64,000 bases of DNA from Ischnura elegans (lineage: Eukaryota; Arthropoda; Insecta; Odonata; Coenagrionidae), in NCBI RefSeq assembly GCF_921293095.1, contig NC_060259.1, forward strand, positions 48,465,812 through 48,529,811, given 5' to 3'. Positions 19,769-33,590 of this stretch are shown here, one piece after another. Position numbers and translations under genes: made by a program. The stretch's first letter is position 1, and each line of letters begins with the position of its first letter. Below the pieces are notes generated by a model that saw nothing but the letters and a program-made list of their open reading frames with translations, was not told the origin of the DNA and ran no database searches.

Positions 19769-22700
19769 TACGGAGTAAGAAAAAAGCGAAATGACACTAC
19801 AGAATTGAATTTTATTGCCATAAACACTATTTCAGTACGAAGTAAGAAAAAAGGGAAATGGCACTCCAATATTATATATTATTGCTGTAAACACGATTTC
19901 AGTACGAATATGGAAAAATGCAAAATGACCTTCCGGAATTAAATTTTATTCCTATAAACACGATTTCAGTACGAAATAAGTAAAAAGGCGAAATGCTACT
20001 CCAGAATTCAATTTTTAAGCTATAAACACGATTTCAGTACGAAATAAGCATAAAGGCGAAATAAAACTCCAGGATTGAATTTTATTTCTACAAACATGAG
20101 TTTCGTCCGAAGGAAAAAAATGCAAATGACTAAAAAGAATTGAAAATATATAATATAAGCACGAATTCAGAACTATGTAAGAAAAATGCAAAATTGCACA
20201 CCAGAACTGAATTTTGTTGCTAAAAACACAATTTCAGCAAAAATAAAAAAACGCGAAATAAAACTCCAGAATTGAATTTTATTGCTATAAACACGATTTC
20301 AGTACGAAGTAAGGAAAATGCGGAATGGCACTCAAATATTAAATTTTATTGCTCCAATCACGATATCATTTCGAAGTAAGAAAAAAGCGAAATGACACTA
20401 CAAAATTGAATTTTATTTATATAAACACGATTTCAGTGCCAAGTAAGAAAAAAGCGAAATGGCACTCCAGAATGAAATTTTATTGCTATATACAGGATTT
20501 CATTACGGAGTTGGAAAAATGCGAATTGACCTTCAAGAATTAAATTATATTGCTATTAACACGATTTCAGAACGAAATAAGTAAAAAGGCAAAATGTCAC
20601 TCCAGGATTGATTTTGATTACTACAAGCACAATTTCAGTCCGAAGTAAGAAAAATGCAAAATAACTTTACAGAATGAAATTATACTGCTATAAACACGAT
20701 TTCAGAACAAAATAAGTAAAAAGGTGGAATGGCACTCCAAGATTGAATTTTATTTCTACAAGCACGATTTCTGTCCGACGTAGAAAATGCGAAAAGACGC
20801 ATAAGAATTGAATTTAATTGCTAAAAACACGACTTAAGTACGAGGTAATAAAAATGTGAAATATCACTCCAGAATTAAATTTTACATCTATAACACGATA
20901 TCAGTACGAAGTATTAAAATTGCGAAATGACATTCGAAAAAAGAATTTTATCGCTATAAACAAGATTTCAGTACGAAATAAGTAATAAGGCGAAATTACA
21001 CTCCAGGATTGAATTTTATTTCTCAAACACGATTTCAGGAAGAATTTAGAAAAATGCGAAATTACCATCCAAAATTGAATTTATTGCTCTAAATACAATA
21101 TTAGTACAAAGTAAGAAAAAAAATGACATTAAAGAATTGAATTTTAATTTTATAACACGATTTCACTACGAAGTAAGAGATTGCGAAATACAATCCCGAA
21201 ATGAATTTTATTGTTATTAAAACGATCTAAGTACGAAATAAGAAAAATGCGAAATGACACTCCAATATTGAATTGGAATGCAATAAGCACGATTTTAGTA
21301 TGAATTTAGAAAAATTCGAAATAACACTACAAAGTTGAATGATATTGCTATAAACACAATTTCAATACGAAGTATGGAAATTCCGAAATGACACTATATA
21401 ATTGAATTTTAATATTATAAACACGATTTAAGTACAAAGTAAGAAAAATGCGAAACGACACCCAAATATTAAATATAATTGCTATAAACACGATTTGAGT
21501 ACGAAGTAACTAAAAAGGTAAAATGGCACTCCAGAATTGAATATTATTGCTGTAAGCCCGATTTCAGTAGGAAGAAAGGAAAATGCAATATGACCCACCA
21601 AAATTGAATTTTATTGCTATTAGCACAATCCAAGTACGAAGTAAAAAAATGCTTAAATACCCTCCAGAATTGAATTTTATTACTATACACAAAATATCAC
21701 TACGAAACTATCACAATACGAAATAACATTTCAGAATTGAATTTTATTTCTATAAACGCGATCTCAGTACAGAAAAGAAACATGTGAAATGTCACTCTAG
21801 ATATTCTTATTGCTATAAACAGGATTTCCGTACGAAGTAATAAAAATGCGAAATGACACTCCAGAATAGAATTTTATTCCTATAAACATATTATCAGTAT
21901 GAAGTAAGATAAACGCAAAATTAAATTCCACAGTTAAAACTTAATGATATAAACACCATTTGAGTGCGAAGCAAGTAAAATGCGAAATGACACTTCAGAA
22001 TTGAATTTTATTTCTATAAACACGATTTCAGTACGAAGTAGAAGGAATGCGAAATATCACTTAAGAATTGCATTCTTTTGCGGTAAACACGATTTCAGAA
22101 GGAAGTTTGAGAAATTTGATATGACATTCCTGAATTGAATTTTTTGCTATGAACACAACTTCAGTACGATGTAAGAAAAACGCGAAACGACTCTCCCAAA
22201 TTGAATTTTTTGCTATGTACACAATTTCAGTACGAGGTTAAAAAAATGCGAAATATCAATCCAGAATTGAATTTTATTACTTTAAACACGAATTCATTGC
22301 AATATAAGTAAAAGGCAAAATGACACTGCGGATTTAAATTTAATTGCTCTCAACTAGATTTCAGTACGAATTAAGAAAAATGCGAAATGACGCTCCAGAA
22401 TTGAATTTCATTGCTGGAAACATGATGTCAATTCGAAGTACGAAAATTTCTAAAAAGATTCTCCTGAATTCAATATTAATGCTATAAACACGTGCTCAAT
22501 ACGAAGTAAGAAAAATGCGAAATGACATCCAGAATTGAATTTTAATACTAGAAACATGTTTTCAGGATGAAGTAAGAAAAATGGAAAATGACATTGCAGA
22601 AATGAATTCTATTGTTATAAATACGACATCAGTACGAAATACGAAATGTGCGAAATAACACTCCAGAATTGAATTTTATTACCATAAACACGATTTCAGT

Positions 22701-25700
22701 ACGAAGTAAGAAAAATACTAACATGTTATTCAGGATTGAATTTTATTACTATAAACATGGTTTCAGTCCGAAGTAAGGAAAATGCGAATTGACGACTTGA
22801 ATTCAATTTTATTGCTATAAACACGAATTAAGTACGAAGTAAGAAATATACGAAATTACATTCAGGAATGAACTTCATCGATGTAAACACGATTTACGTA
22901 AGAAGTATGAAAAATGCGAAATGGCCCTCCATGATCGAATTCTATTACTAAAAATAGGAAATTAGTATGAAGAAAGAAAAATAGGAAATGACACTCAAGA
23001 TATTAATTTCTTTGCTGTACAAACGATTTCAGTAAGAAGAAACAAAAATGCGAAATGGCACTCCAACAATGAATGTGATTGCTTTAAACACGATTTCAGT
23101 TGGATGTAAGAAATATTTGAGATGACCTTCAAGAATTGAATTTTATTGCTATGAACACGATTTCAGCACAGGAAAGAAACATGTGACGCACTACAATTGA
23201 AGTTATTGCTATAAAGACGATTTCAGTTCGTAGGAGAATAAATCAATATGACACTCCAGAATTGAAAATAGTTGCTATTAAAAGATTTCAGTACGAAGTG
23301 AGGACAAAACGAAATGAAGCACTATTATTGAAATTTTTGCTAAAAACACGATTTCAGTACGAAGTAAGAAAATTTCGATATGATACTCCAAAATTAAATT
23401 TCGTTGATATAATTACGATCTAAGTTCGAAGCAAGAAAAAAGGCGAATGACACTCCAGAAAGGAATTTTATCGCAATAAACACGATTTCAGTACGAAGTA
23501 AGAAAAATGCGAAATGACATTCAGAATGAATTTTTTTGTATTCATCACCATTTCATTATTAAGTAAGAAAAATTCGAAATGACACAGCCGAATCGAATTT
23601 TACTGCTATCAATACGATTTCCGTGTGAAGTAAGAAAAATGCGAAATGATTTCCATGATTAAATTTTATTGCCATGAACACGATTTTTGTGGTAAGGAAG
23701 GAAAATTTGTAATGACCTTCCAGAATTGTATAATATATGCAATTGCTCATTACGAAGTAAGAAAAATGCGAAATGACATCCAGAATTGAATTTTAATGGT
23801 TCATAAACGATTTCAGTTCGAAGTAAGAAAAATCGGAATTCACACTCTGGAAATGAATTCTATTGTTATAAATACGATATCAGTATGAAGTAAGAAAAAT
23901 ACGAAATGACAGTCCAGAATTGAATTTCATTGCCATAAACACAAATTCATTCCGAAGTAAGAAAAATGCGAAATGGAACTCTACAATTGAATTTGATTGC
24001 TATCAACACGATTTCAATAGGAAGTAAGAAAAAAGCGAAATGACACTCCAGAATTGAATTTAATTGTTATAAACACGATTTCAGTACGAAGTAAGAAAAA
24101 AACACAATGACGCAATGTCATTGATTATTATTGCTATAAACACGATAATATTTCAAAGCAAGAAATATTTGAATTTTGAATGACCTTCCAGAATTGATAA
24201 ATATTGGACTTTATTATAAAATGAATTGGAAATATTGGACGTCCGATTTCAGGACGAAGTGAAAAAAGCGAAACACACTCAAAAAATTAACTGTATATCC
24301 ATAAACAGGATTGCAGTAAGAAGTAAGAATAAAATTACGTACTAGAAATTACGTACTTATATTTGATTGAAACTCGATTTCAATTCGAAGCAAGAAAAAA
24401 TTGAAATGACCGCCAAGAATTAAATTTTATTGTTATAAATACGATTAAAGTAGAAAGTAAGAATCGTGCGAAATGACATCCAGAATTGAATTTTATTCTT
24501 ATGAATACGATTGCAGTACGAAGTAAGAAAAATGCGAAAAGACCTTCCAGAATTGAATTTAATTGCTATAAACAAGATTTCAGTACGAGATAAGTAAAAA
24601 CGTAAAATGTCACTCCAGAATATAATATAATTGCTATAAACATGAATCCAGTCCGAAGTAAGAAAAATGCTAAATTACGCACTAGAATTGAAATTTTATG
24701 CTATAAACACGCATACAGCACGAAGAATGGAAAAATGCGAAATGACACTCCAGAATTGAATTTTATCGCTATATACACGGTTGTATTATATAGTATGGAA
24801 AAAGGGATATGGCACTCCAGAATTTAATTTTATTGCTATAAACATGATTTCAATACGAAGTACGAAATGCTGTAAATGAATCTCCAGAATTTAATTATAT
24901 TGCTATAACCACTTTCTCAGTACGAAGTAAGAAACATTCGAAATTGCACTACAAAATTTTATTTTATTGCTATAAACACGATTTCAGTACATAGTAAGAA
25001 AATGTCAAAATGAAAGTCCTGGATTGAATAATAATGCTGTGTACAGCATTTCAGTCCGAAGTAAGAAAATGCGAAGTGATGCATCAGAATTGAAATTTAT
25101 GGCCAAAAAAATGAATTCAGTACTAACTGGGAGAAATGCAAAATCACACTCCAGGATTGAATTTAATTGCTATAAACACGATTTCAGTACGAGGTAAGAA
25201 AAAAGCGAAGTGCACATTAGAAATGAATTAATTATATTTCTGCAATCACGATTACAGTATGATTAAAAAAAGTGGAATGACGCACTAGAATTTTGTTTTA
25301 TTGCTATAAAACTATTTCACTACGAAGTATGAAAAAAGCGAACTACACTCCAGAAATGAATTTTATTGCTATAATAACGATATCAGTACGAATTAAGAAA
25401 AAAACGAAATGTTACATTAGAATTGAATTTTATTGCTATAAACATGATTTCAGTACGAAGAAAGAAAAACGCGAAATTACACTGCCGAATTGAATTTTAT
25501 TTCTATCAACCCGTTTAACAGGACGAAGTGAAAAAAATGGCAAATGCAAATCTAAATTTGAATTTTGTTGTTATAAACATGATTTTAGTACGCTTTAGGA
25601 AAGATTCGAAATGACACTCCAGATATATTTTTTTTTGCTAGAAACATGATATCAATACTAAGTGCGAATAGCTCTAAATGAATGTCGAGAATTGAATTTT

Positions 25701-27640
25701 AATGCCTTAATTCACGATCTCAGATCGATGTAAGAAAAAGCTGAAATGACACTCCAGAAATTATTTTTATTGCTATAAACACAATTTCAGTACGAATTAG
25801 GAAAAAGGTGATATAACGCTCTAGAAATGATTGTTTTTGCTTGAAACATGATTTCAGTACGATTAGCGAAAAGCTCCAAATGAATCTCCAGAATTGAATT
25901 TTAAGGCTATAATCACCATCTCAGTACGATTTAAGAAAAATGCGAAATGACTTGCAGAATTGACTTTTATTGCTATAAACAAAATTTCACGACGAAGTAA
26001 GATAAATGCGAAATGACACCTAAGAATTGAATTTCAATGTTTATTAACACTTTTTTCGTACGAAGTATGAAAAATCGAAATGACATTCCAAGATTATATT
26101 TTACTGCTTTAAACACTATTCCAGTATAAATAAAGAAAAATGCGAAATGGCCCTGATGAATTTAATATTATTGTGATAAACACCATTTCAGTAGGAAGTA
26201 AGAAAAATGATAAATGTCACTCAAGGAATGAATTTTAGTACTTTCTACAAGATTTCAGTACGATGTAAGGCAAATTTGCAATGGCTTTAACACATTGAAT
26301 TTTTATGGTATTAGTACGATTTCAATGCGAAGCAAGAAAAATGAAAAATGATGCACTAGAATTGAATTTTATTGGTAAATACACGATTTTAGTATGAAGA
26401 AAGAAAATGTCGAATGACACTCAAGAACTTAATTTAATTTCTTTAAACACGATTTCATTAAGATGTAAGAAAAACGCAAAATGGCACTCCAGGAATGATT
26501 CCATATCTAAAAACACGATTTCACAAGGAAGTGAGAAAAAAGCTAACTACACTCCAGAAATAAATTTTATTCGCAATAACACAATTTCACACCGATTAAA
26601 AAAAATGCGGAACGACGCTCTAGAGTTGACTTTAACTGTTATAAACACGATTTCAGGACGAATTAAAAAAAAGTGAACTACAATCGAGAAATGAATTTCA
26701 TTCATATAATTACGATTTTAGTACGAATTAAGAAAATTGCGAAATGTCTCACTAAACTTGAATTTTATTGCTATAAACAAGATATCAGTATGAAAAAGAA
26801 ATATGCTAATAGACCATACAGAATTGAATTTCTTTGCTAAAAAACCCTATTTCAAGACGAATTGAAAGAAATGTGAACTGACACTCCAAATTCGAATTTT
26901 GTTGTTACAAACATGATTTCAGTAGGAATTAAAAAAGATGCAAAATGACAATCCAGAAAAGAATTTTATTGCTAGAATCATGATTTCAATACGAAGTACG
27001 AAATGTTGGAGATGAATTTCGAGAATTTAATTTTAATCCTATAAACACAATTTTAGTACGAAGTAAGAAAAAATGCGAAATGACACTCAAGGATTGAATT
27101 TAATTGCTATAAACTCGATTTTAGTGTGATGATAGAAAAATGAGGATGACACTCAAGAACTTAATTTTATTGCTATAAACACGATTTTAGTAAGAAGTTG
27201 AATGAATTTTTGTGCTTTAAGCACAATTTTATTATGATGCAAGAAAAATTTTAAATGACCTTAAAAAATAGAATTTTATTGCTACAATAACGTCATTGTG
27301 AAGTAAGAAAAATGCAAAATGATGCACTAGAATTGAATTTTTATTCTATAAACGGGATTTGAGTACAAAGTAAGGAATAAGCGAAATAACACTCCATAAT
27401 TGAATTCTATAGCTATAAACATGATTTTAGTACAAACTAAGAAAAATGAGATACGAGACTACACAATTGAATATTATTGCTATAAAATCGATTGCAGTAC
27501 GAAGTAAGTTAAAAGTCGAAAAGACATTCCAGGATTGAATAATATTGCTCTCAAAACCATTTCATTTTGATGCACGAAAATTGCGAAATGACGCAGCAGA
27601 ATTGATTTTATTGCCATAAACACGAATTCAATACTAAAGT
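19768..27640. repeat. 67-bp AT-rich satellite array, about 117 monomers
   Basis: A tandem array of a 67-bp unit; the period was measured between the GTACG words at 19768 and 19835. Anchors seen in most copies are GTACGAAGTAAGAAAAATGC, GAAATGACACTCCAGAATTG and TATAAACACGATTTCA. Copies differ by many substitutions and small indels and show no obvious higher-order period by eye. Every open frame inside is periodic and not a gene. The array is bounded on both sides by Penelope-like fragments in the same (-) orientation. No spacers of unique sequence occur, so it is not a CRISPR array. Confidence 0.93.
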
Positions 27641-27644
27641 AAAT

Positions 27645-28658
27645 TCTGATCATCAGGCGATGAATGAAATTACGGAATTGGTTGTCAATAATTATACTCG
27701 TCCAACCTCCCCCATCCACCAGAGTAGTGGGGGAGGAGGGTGGAGCTGACGTCAGCTGAACTCTCACCCCTGTCCTTGAGCGGCGAGCGGACTCTTCTTC
27801 TTATCTAGCGAATAACCTTGTTGGTAACATATTCGCCGTTTTCTCTTCCGGAAAACGGTTTTCCACGTCTGGCTGTGTTTAACGCCGTCAACTCTGTAGA
27901 GATATCGGGGGCATTTTTCAATCTCAATACCCTCCCGAATTAGTCGTCCATAATAGAATTTCTCTTGGGCTAATACCTGCGTCTCGTCGATTAAAATTCG
28001 ATGCCCATCTTCCGAGTAAGCATGCTCCGCTATCGCCGACTTCTCCGTGTCACGATGTTATATCGCTCGTTTGTGTTCTTTAATACGGGAAGTCACGGAG
28101 CACCCTGTCTGCCAAACGTAAGATTTCCGCATGAGCGCGGGATTCTATAAACGCCTTCTACGTTGAGTCTTGTGGTGGGCGTTTATTCGGAATTCTTGCG
28201 TGGCGATGGATGAAGGCTTCCGAATGTTCGTTCTGTCTGAAGGTTTCTTTCACGCGATCATCTTCTTTCTTCAGAGCGCAATCGTCAGAAACCACTCTGG
28301 CCCTATGATGGAGTGTTTTCATGACCGATGCTTTTTGTTGCGGATGATGGTGGGAGTGCGCGTGGAGGTAACGGTCCGTGTGTTTTACTTTTCTGTAGAC
28401 CGCGTGTCTCAGGGATCCGTTCATGCCTCTCTGCACCAGTACGTCTAAAAAGGGTAGTTCTCCATTCATTTCTATCTCCATGGTGAATTGGACGGATGGT
28501 TGGATGATGTTGAGATGATCGGCGAATTCTTGTAGCGTGTCTTTTCCAAGTGGCCATATGACAAATGTATCGTCAAAATATATAATCCAACAAGATGGTC
28601 GAAGCTTGCTCGAGGCCAAGGCGTCTTCTTCAAAATGCTCCATATTGAAGTCGGTATC
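27645..28658 (-). mobile_element. Penelope-like element fragment 2 (RT core plus GIY-YIG)
   Basis: The - strand frame 28700-28158 opens (after a junction at 28658) with NMEHFEEDALASSKLRPSCW and YFDDTFVIW, the reverse transcriptase active site of Penelope elements. FLDVLVQR and 'VYRKVKHTDRYLHAHSHHHPQQK' blocks follow. It then jumps straight to EGVYRIPRSCGNL, the GIY-YIG start (about 28150), skipping the usual 60-70 residue linker. After a frameshift it continues AEHAYSEDGHRILIDE, REGIEIEKCPRYLYR and a basic tail. The 3' end reaches CTGATGATCAG at 27646-27656, then satellite. Stops and a frameshift make it inactive. Confidence 0.82.
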
Positions 28659-28875
28659 ATCCATCGCCACGCAAGAATTCCGAATAAACGCCCACCACAA
28701 GACTGCACGGAGAGAAGGGATAAAAACAAGCCAGTGGCCAATGCCACCATCCCATACGTCGCGGGAACATCTGAGAGAATTTCCCGTGTGCTGAGAAAAG
28801 CAGGCATCGTGACGCGGGACAGATCATTAAAGAAGATGAGCGACTTGTTTCCGGTGAAACTTTTGGTACAAAACA
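28659..28875 (+). mobile_element. Penelope-like fragment in inverted orientation (RT-GIY linker)
   Basis: The + frame reads IHRHARIPNKRPPQD, then ATIPYVAGTSERISRVLRKA and KKMSDLF, the linker between reverse transcriptase and nuclease in Penelope elements. Its first 46 bp (28659-28704) are a perfect inverted copy of 28166-28211 in fragment 2. The linker it carries is the segment missing from fragment 2. Confidence 0.75.
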
Positions 28876-30830
28876 ACAACATTTATTGCTCTAAATATCT
28901 CAAGCAAACAATTTTTGTGGCAAAAATTAAAGGTCTTTTAGCAGCTGTAGTGATTGACTCCACAGTAGACACAACCAACCTTAAATTTTTAAAGCACTGA
29001 TAATAGCAAAAATTACCAATTTTTATGCCTTATAAATATGTCATTTAATGCGACACATGGAAAAAGCATACTAGTGGCATAAATACAATTGATGGATATG
29101 CATCTGAAATATTTAACGTTAAACACATATTTCAATGAGGTGCTTAATATACCGCACGCCATTGACATTATTACATTTACCCTGAGATTACCTTTGACAT
29201 AGTTCGAACCAATTAAATTGACTTACTTTCTTGTGAATTATGAATGAGGTCATTATACAGCTTGGATCATTTGAATGACATTACAAAAAATAAATATGTG
29301 TCATTAAATAATTCACAATATATATAAGCAACATACTGGAGATTATTTCGTGTAAAAACTTAACCTATATTTAAGAAATGAAATTATAAGCTCGGCTGCA
29401 TATGACAATAATATGAATCGTGCAAAATTGAATTAAAGAAATTATTAACACTCCAGACAGAGATAACTTAGTTTTAAAAGTCTGAGCCATGCGTTGAGAT
29501 CTCCAAAACCTATTCCTATGACGAAAACTTTTATAATTTAAAGATTCAACGAGAATAAATGTAATTAATTTACAGAAATGATATTACGGATGATTATTAA
29601 ATGGTTTATTTGATAATTATTTTTGTCCTCAGATAGAGGGAATTTCATAATTCTAACACTCAGATCTTTCTTGTATACAAACAAAACGTAACAAAAATAC
29701 AGGAAGGTTTTCCAGTGTCTTGGAGTAAATTGATTCTTGGATATCTGAGTTTTGGAACTTTAACCCATCCTCTGGTAGCAGTTACTGCCTTTAAGTCCTA
29801 CTGGAGGTCATATTGTCACGGCCATACCTGAAATCATCTCAGAATAGCATTTCTTAAATAATTTATTATTCATAGAAACATTCATTACATTTCGGTAAGA
29901 TTTCTACTGTCCCAGGTTCCGGCAATAATGCGAATTCAAAACAAAAGATCGATTCCGTCGATAGTCGATATAATTAAGAAGTTTGTTGGGAGAAAATTGA
30001 CTTCATTATCGTAACACTCTTCCTAGAAAATTTAACAAAATTTCTGTCCAAACGACGTAAACACAGCCTTAAAATTGATTTACATACATTTTTACTGAAC
30101 CGCGTCAAAGACAGAATTATTTTTAGCTCATGAAATAAGAAATCCAAAATTGTAGCAGTTTTCCACTTTTCTGCTTATTATTGGATCTGTAAACCGGTAT
30201 GTATCGATATTTACTGTTAATGCATCCATACTTCAAGATTTCCATTTAGTGGGTGAATGGGAAACAAAAAGATGTACCTATACATTGAAAATTCGTAGTT
30301 AGCCCTTTTTTACCTTCAGTTATTACTTCTAAGTATAAAAAATGAAAGACCATGTCAAAATTCGTTCCTTATGTTAGTACCGAAAACCTATTCCTCACAT
30401 CAACATAATAAAAATATAACACAAATTATTCTAAATTGATAGTACTGCTAAGTACTACAAATCTACAACCCGGTAATTTTTAAATAGTTGTAAAGAAATT
30501 CATGACCCTAACATCATCTACAATGATATCTACAACCCACAAATCTACAACCCGGTAATTTTTAAATAGTTGTAAAGAAATTCATGACCCTAACATCATC
30601 TACAATGCGTGTTTCTTGTAATATTATAGATCCATCACAATTATTACTAGGACGAATGCCATTTCCTCTTCAATTGCACCAAGCATCAAATTTCACGCCC
30701 GTCCTCTTGCAAGAGATAAACCCACTCTCCGAGCGGATGCAAAATGGTCATTATATCCATCTCCTAGCACTTGATGCAGTTATGTTTCCGTTTACTTTAC
30801 TAGGCCATCACAACTGCTTGCATCATAGGT
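28876..30830 (+). repeat. Dispersed repeat A (carries decayed host exon at its right end)
   Basis: About 1.95 kb also present, inverted, at 49070-50865 (copy B), and in part at 40850-41972 (copy D) and 57230-58450 (copy C). Landmarks include GTGTAAAAACTTAACC, ATCGACTATC-type words and the ATCATCTACAATGCG end. The last 190 bp (30640-30830) align with the unknown terminal exon of copy D on the - strand but are full of changes. The block runs directly into repeat X. Confidence 0.7.
30458..30606. repeat. Local tandem duplication, period 82 bp
   Basis: CAAATCTACAACCCGGTAAT and the following bases to ATCTACAATG occur twice without a mismatch (30458-30525 and 30540-30606). Copy B has this segment once, so the duplication happened after the A and B copies separated. 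Confidence 0.8.
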
Positions 30831-31651
30831 TCATAAATCGGGCAATAGAAAGCAAAAGTGAAAAAATGGGCATGCACACAGAAAATGCACACGAAATAAT
30901 AGTGAAGTCTAACAAAAATCGAAACAGAACGACCAATTTATAAATAATACCTTCATCAGAGTGCCCATACCTGTAAACGCTGTATTTTCGGTGAGTAACC
31001 AAGGAATACAAAAAGAGTAAGGGGAACTAAAATTTCTCGAGAAGCAGAAGTGGAGAAATAAAATTTACACTAAAACTTTTGAAAGTGACTGTAGCTGTAT
31101 GCGATGTAGCATCCAAGATATATCTCAGTCTTAGCGAAACGCAACGGCCTCTAGGGCCAGCCTATGCACCGCTAATGGATCACATCGAGACCCACAAAAT
31201 GACAGTAGTGACAATCGAAAGGTCATTTTTCCCTCCCTTGGCCACTTTCAAATCGGCCACTTGTAAATCTCAAGACAATTTACAGGAATTTATCTTTAGA
31301 ACATAGCCTCTTCTAGCCTTCGCGTAATTTGCGTTAATAAAAAATCCCCATGTGTCTCCAACTCTAGAATTTAGTGGGAACGGAAAAGTACTAGAAGAGG
31401 GAATGTATGTGTGTGTTGTTTATTCTTTATCCTCCGTTGTAAAGGCCTTAAAGTGCTGTTTACGGGGATGTTCGGAATAAATAAATAAAACATATAAATA
31501 GAAAGAGTTGAAAAGAAGAAAACTCGAATGTTACCCATCCAAGGTCTCTCTCAACTCAAAATAAACAGGGCATAGAGACGAGAGTGATTCGCATTACTCT
31601 TGGGAAAAGATGCGTTTGCGGTGATACAGTTTACGGCGAGAAAAGGTGCGT
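30815..31651 (+). repeat. Dispersed repeat X, copy 1
   Basis: Begins GGCCATCACAACTGCTTGCAT and ends near GAGAAAAGGTGCGTC. It is repeated in direct orientation about 240 bp downstream (31913-32805) and inverted at 48421-49070. Short frames inside vary between copies and carry no known domain. Confidence 0.7.
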
Positions 31652-31912
31652 CGTCACCGTCGGGTTACGGTCACCCTCTTTTGCAAATCCGTATACTTCA
31701 AAATGTACTAGCCATTCATCGAAATTATACGTCTACCTATTCCCAATTCCTAACTTTTATATGACTCAATATCGTTAAAAAAGTATGCCAATCTGTTGCA
31801 GCGAATTTTAAATGATTTGAAATCTATGAAAAATACAAACGAGTGAATGACTCGAAAAAAATATTTACCATGTTTACCACGCCTGTGCTTCGATCTCACA
31901 ATCACCACCATG

Positions 31913-32805
31913 TCTGTCGCACGTTTACTCCAGTAGGCCATCACAACTGCTTGCATCGTAGGTTTCATAAATCGACCAATAAAAAGCAAAGGTGAAAACA
32001 GGGGCAGGAACACATAAAATGCACAGAAAATAATCGTTAAATCTAACATAAATCGAAACAGAATGATCAATTTGTAAGTAAAATCTCCCTCTGGGTGCCC
32101 ATATCTTCACCCGCAAACGCAATATTTTCGGTGAGTAACCAAGGAAAATAAAGAGAGTAAGGGAAACTAAAATGTCTCGAGAAGCAGAAGCGGAGCAACA
32201 AAATTTGCCCTTAAACTCTTAAAAGTGACTCTAGCTATATGCGGTGTAACATCCTTGATATATCTCACTCTTAGAGAAACGTAATGACCTCTAGATCCAG
32301 CCTATGCGCCGCTAAGGGATCACATGGACACCCTCAAAATGACAGTAGTGACAATTGAAAGGTCATTTTTCCCTCCCTTGGCCACTTTCAAATCGGCCAC
32401 ATGCAAATCTCACGACCATTTAAAGAAATTTATCTTAAGAACGAAGCCTCTTTTAGCCTTATCGTACTTTGCGTTGTTAAAAATTCGCCATGCGTCACCA
32501 TCTCTAGAATTTGGTGAGAACGGAAAAGTACTAGAAGAGGGAATGGATGTTTGTGTTGTATATGGTTTATCCTCCGTTGTACAGTCCTTAAAGTGCTGTT
32601 TACCGGGATGTTGGAAATAAATAAATAAAATAAATAAGAAGAAAGAAAGTTGAAAAGAAGAAAACTCGGATGTCACCCATTATAAGGTCACTCTCAACTC
32701 AAAATAAACAGGGAATAGAGACGAGAGTTATTCGCATTACTTTCTGGGAAAAGATGCGTTTGCGGTGATACGGTTTACGGTTGTACGGCGAGAAAAGGTG
32801 CGTCC
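31913..32805 (+). repeat. Dispersed repeat X, copy 2
   Basis: Similar to copy 1 over its whole length, including GGTCATTTTTCCCTCCCTTG, ACTAGAAGAGGGAATG and AACTCAAAATAAACAGGG. Its left edge reaches further, to a segment shared with 5840-6085 that holds a box A-like TGGCCTACTGG on the - strand. A tail fragment recurs at about 39015-39075. Confidence 0.7.
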
Positions 32806-32975
32806 GGTAATTTTAAATGCTATCGCTAACAGGAAAGAACAGTAATAACATGCGCAATAAGGTTAAAGGCTTAGTAATTCGTAAAAGGCTTTTTAAAAGG
32901 CACTTGCGGATCTTATTTAAGGTATCAGTAGAGCCCCACATATCAAGTAATGTTTGTTATTGTGGTTTCAAATCT

Positions 32976-33153
32976 ATGAGTCGCAACCAAATGCGGGAAC
33001 TATAGACTATAATTACGTTTGATGACAAGTCTACAATGGAATGTTGTAGGGAAAAGATGAAAATACGCTTATTTGTTCGGCATTTCAAACGGTCAATGCA
33101 TTATTGGCTAAAAATTACAATTATAGACCTAAGATAGTGGTTGATGAAATATC
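32976..33153 (+). pseudogene. piggyBac transposase fragment (short, + strand)
   Basis: Starts ATGAGTCGCAACCAAATGCG and is an inverted, more decayed copy of 34364-34541. Translation in shifting frames gives MSRNQMREL and TFDDKS, the piggyBac segment before the first catalytic Asp. It ends abruptly at the start of other repeats. Confidence 0.55.
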
Positions 33154-33232
33154 AGTTTTTTTCAGTTTCTTTGCATATGATTTTATTTTTATTGATGCGC
33201 GCGAGGCATTGACAGCACCAGCGTGATAGATA

Positions 33233-33590
33233 GGGATGCAATATCTGGTTTACTATACAAAATGACAATATTTACGATCACATTATAGATGCCTTTCATT
33301 AAAATATGATTCCCATCGCATCCCGCTGATTATGTCCAATTATGCTGCTGATTATAGCATCACTTACGGTTATGAAGTGAGAGGATCACTACATAATCAA
33401 CGTATAAAGAAAATTTACATCAAAATCTGTTTTCTCAAGCTTACAACATGAGACAACATTCACGTTATACATGTATTGTAACAAGGAAAATAGCGGAATA
33501 TGTATCTGTAACGCCCGAACGCCCGTAAATTTTCTGCTCACATGCAACGTGCCCATCAGCGCATTTTACCTGATTAGATTATTTCCTATC
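33233..33590. repeat. About 350-bp direct repeat, left copy
   Basis: GCAATATCTGGTTTACTATA through GAACGCCCGTAAATTTTCTG and on to AGATTATTT is repeated at 35911-36272 with only a handful of differences. The ends do not have TG...CA or a tRNA-primer site, so these are not obviously LTRs. The 65 bp just before (33168-33232) recur alone at 62033-62094. Confidence 0.8.

Noticed and set aside
19768-27640. Possible CRISPR-like array or repeat-encoded genes
   Set aside because: Units are contiguous 67-bp monomers without unique spacers, in eukaryotic DNA; open frames merely follow the repeat.
27645-28875. Twin priming as cause of the inverted Penelope junction
   Set aside because: The inverted part is downstream, not upstream, of the forward part and duplicates 46 bp of it, unlike a standard twin-priming product.
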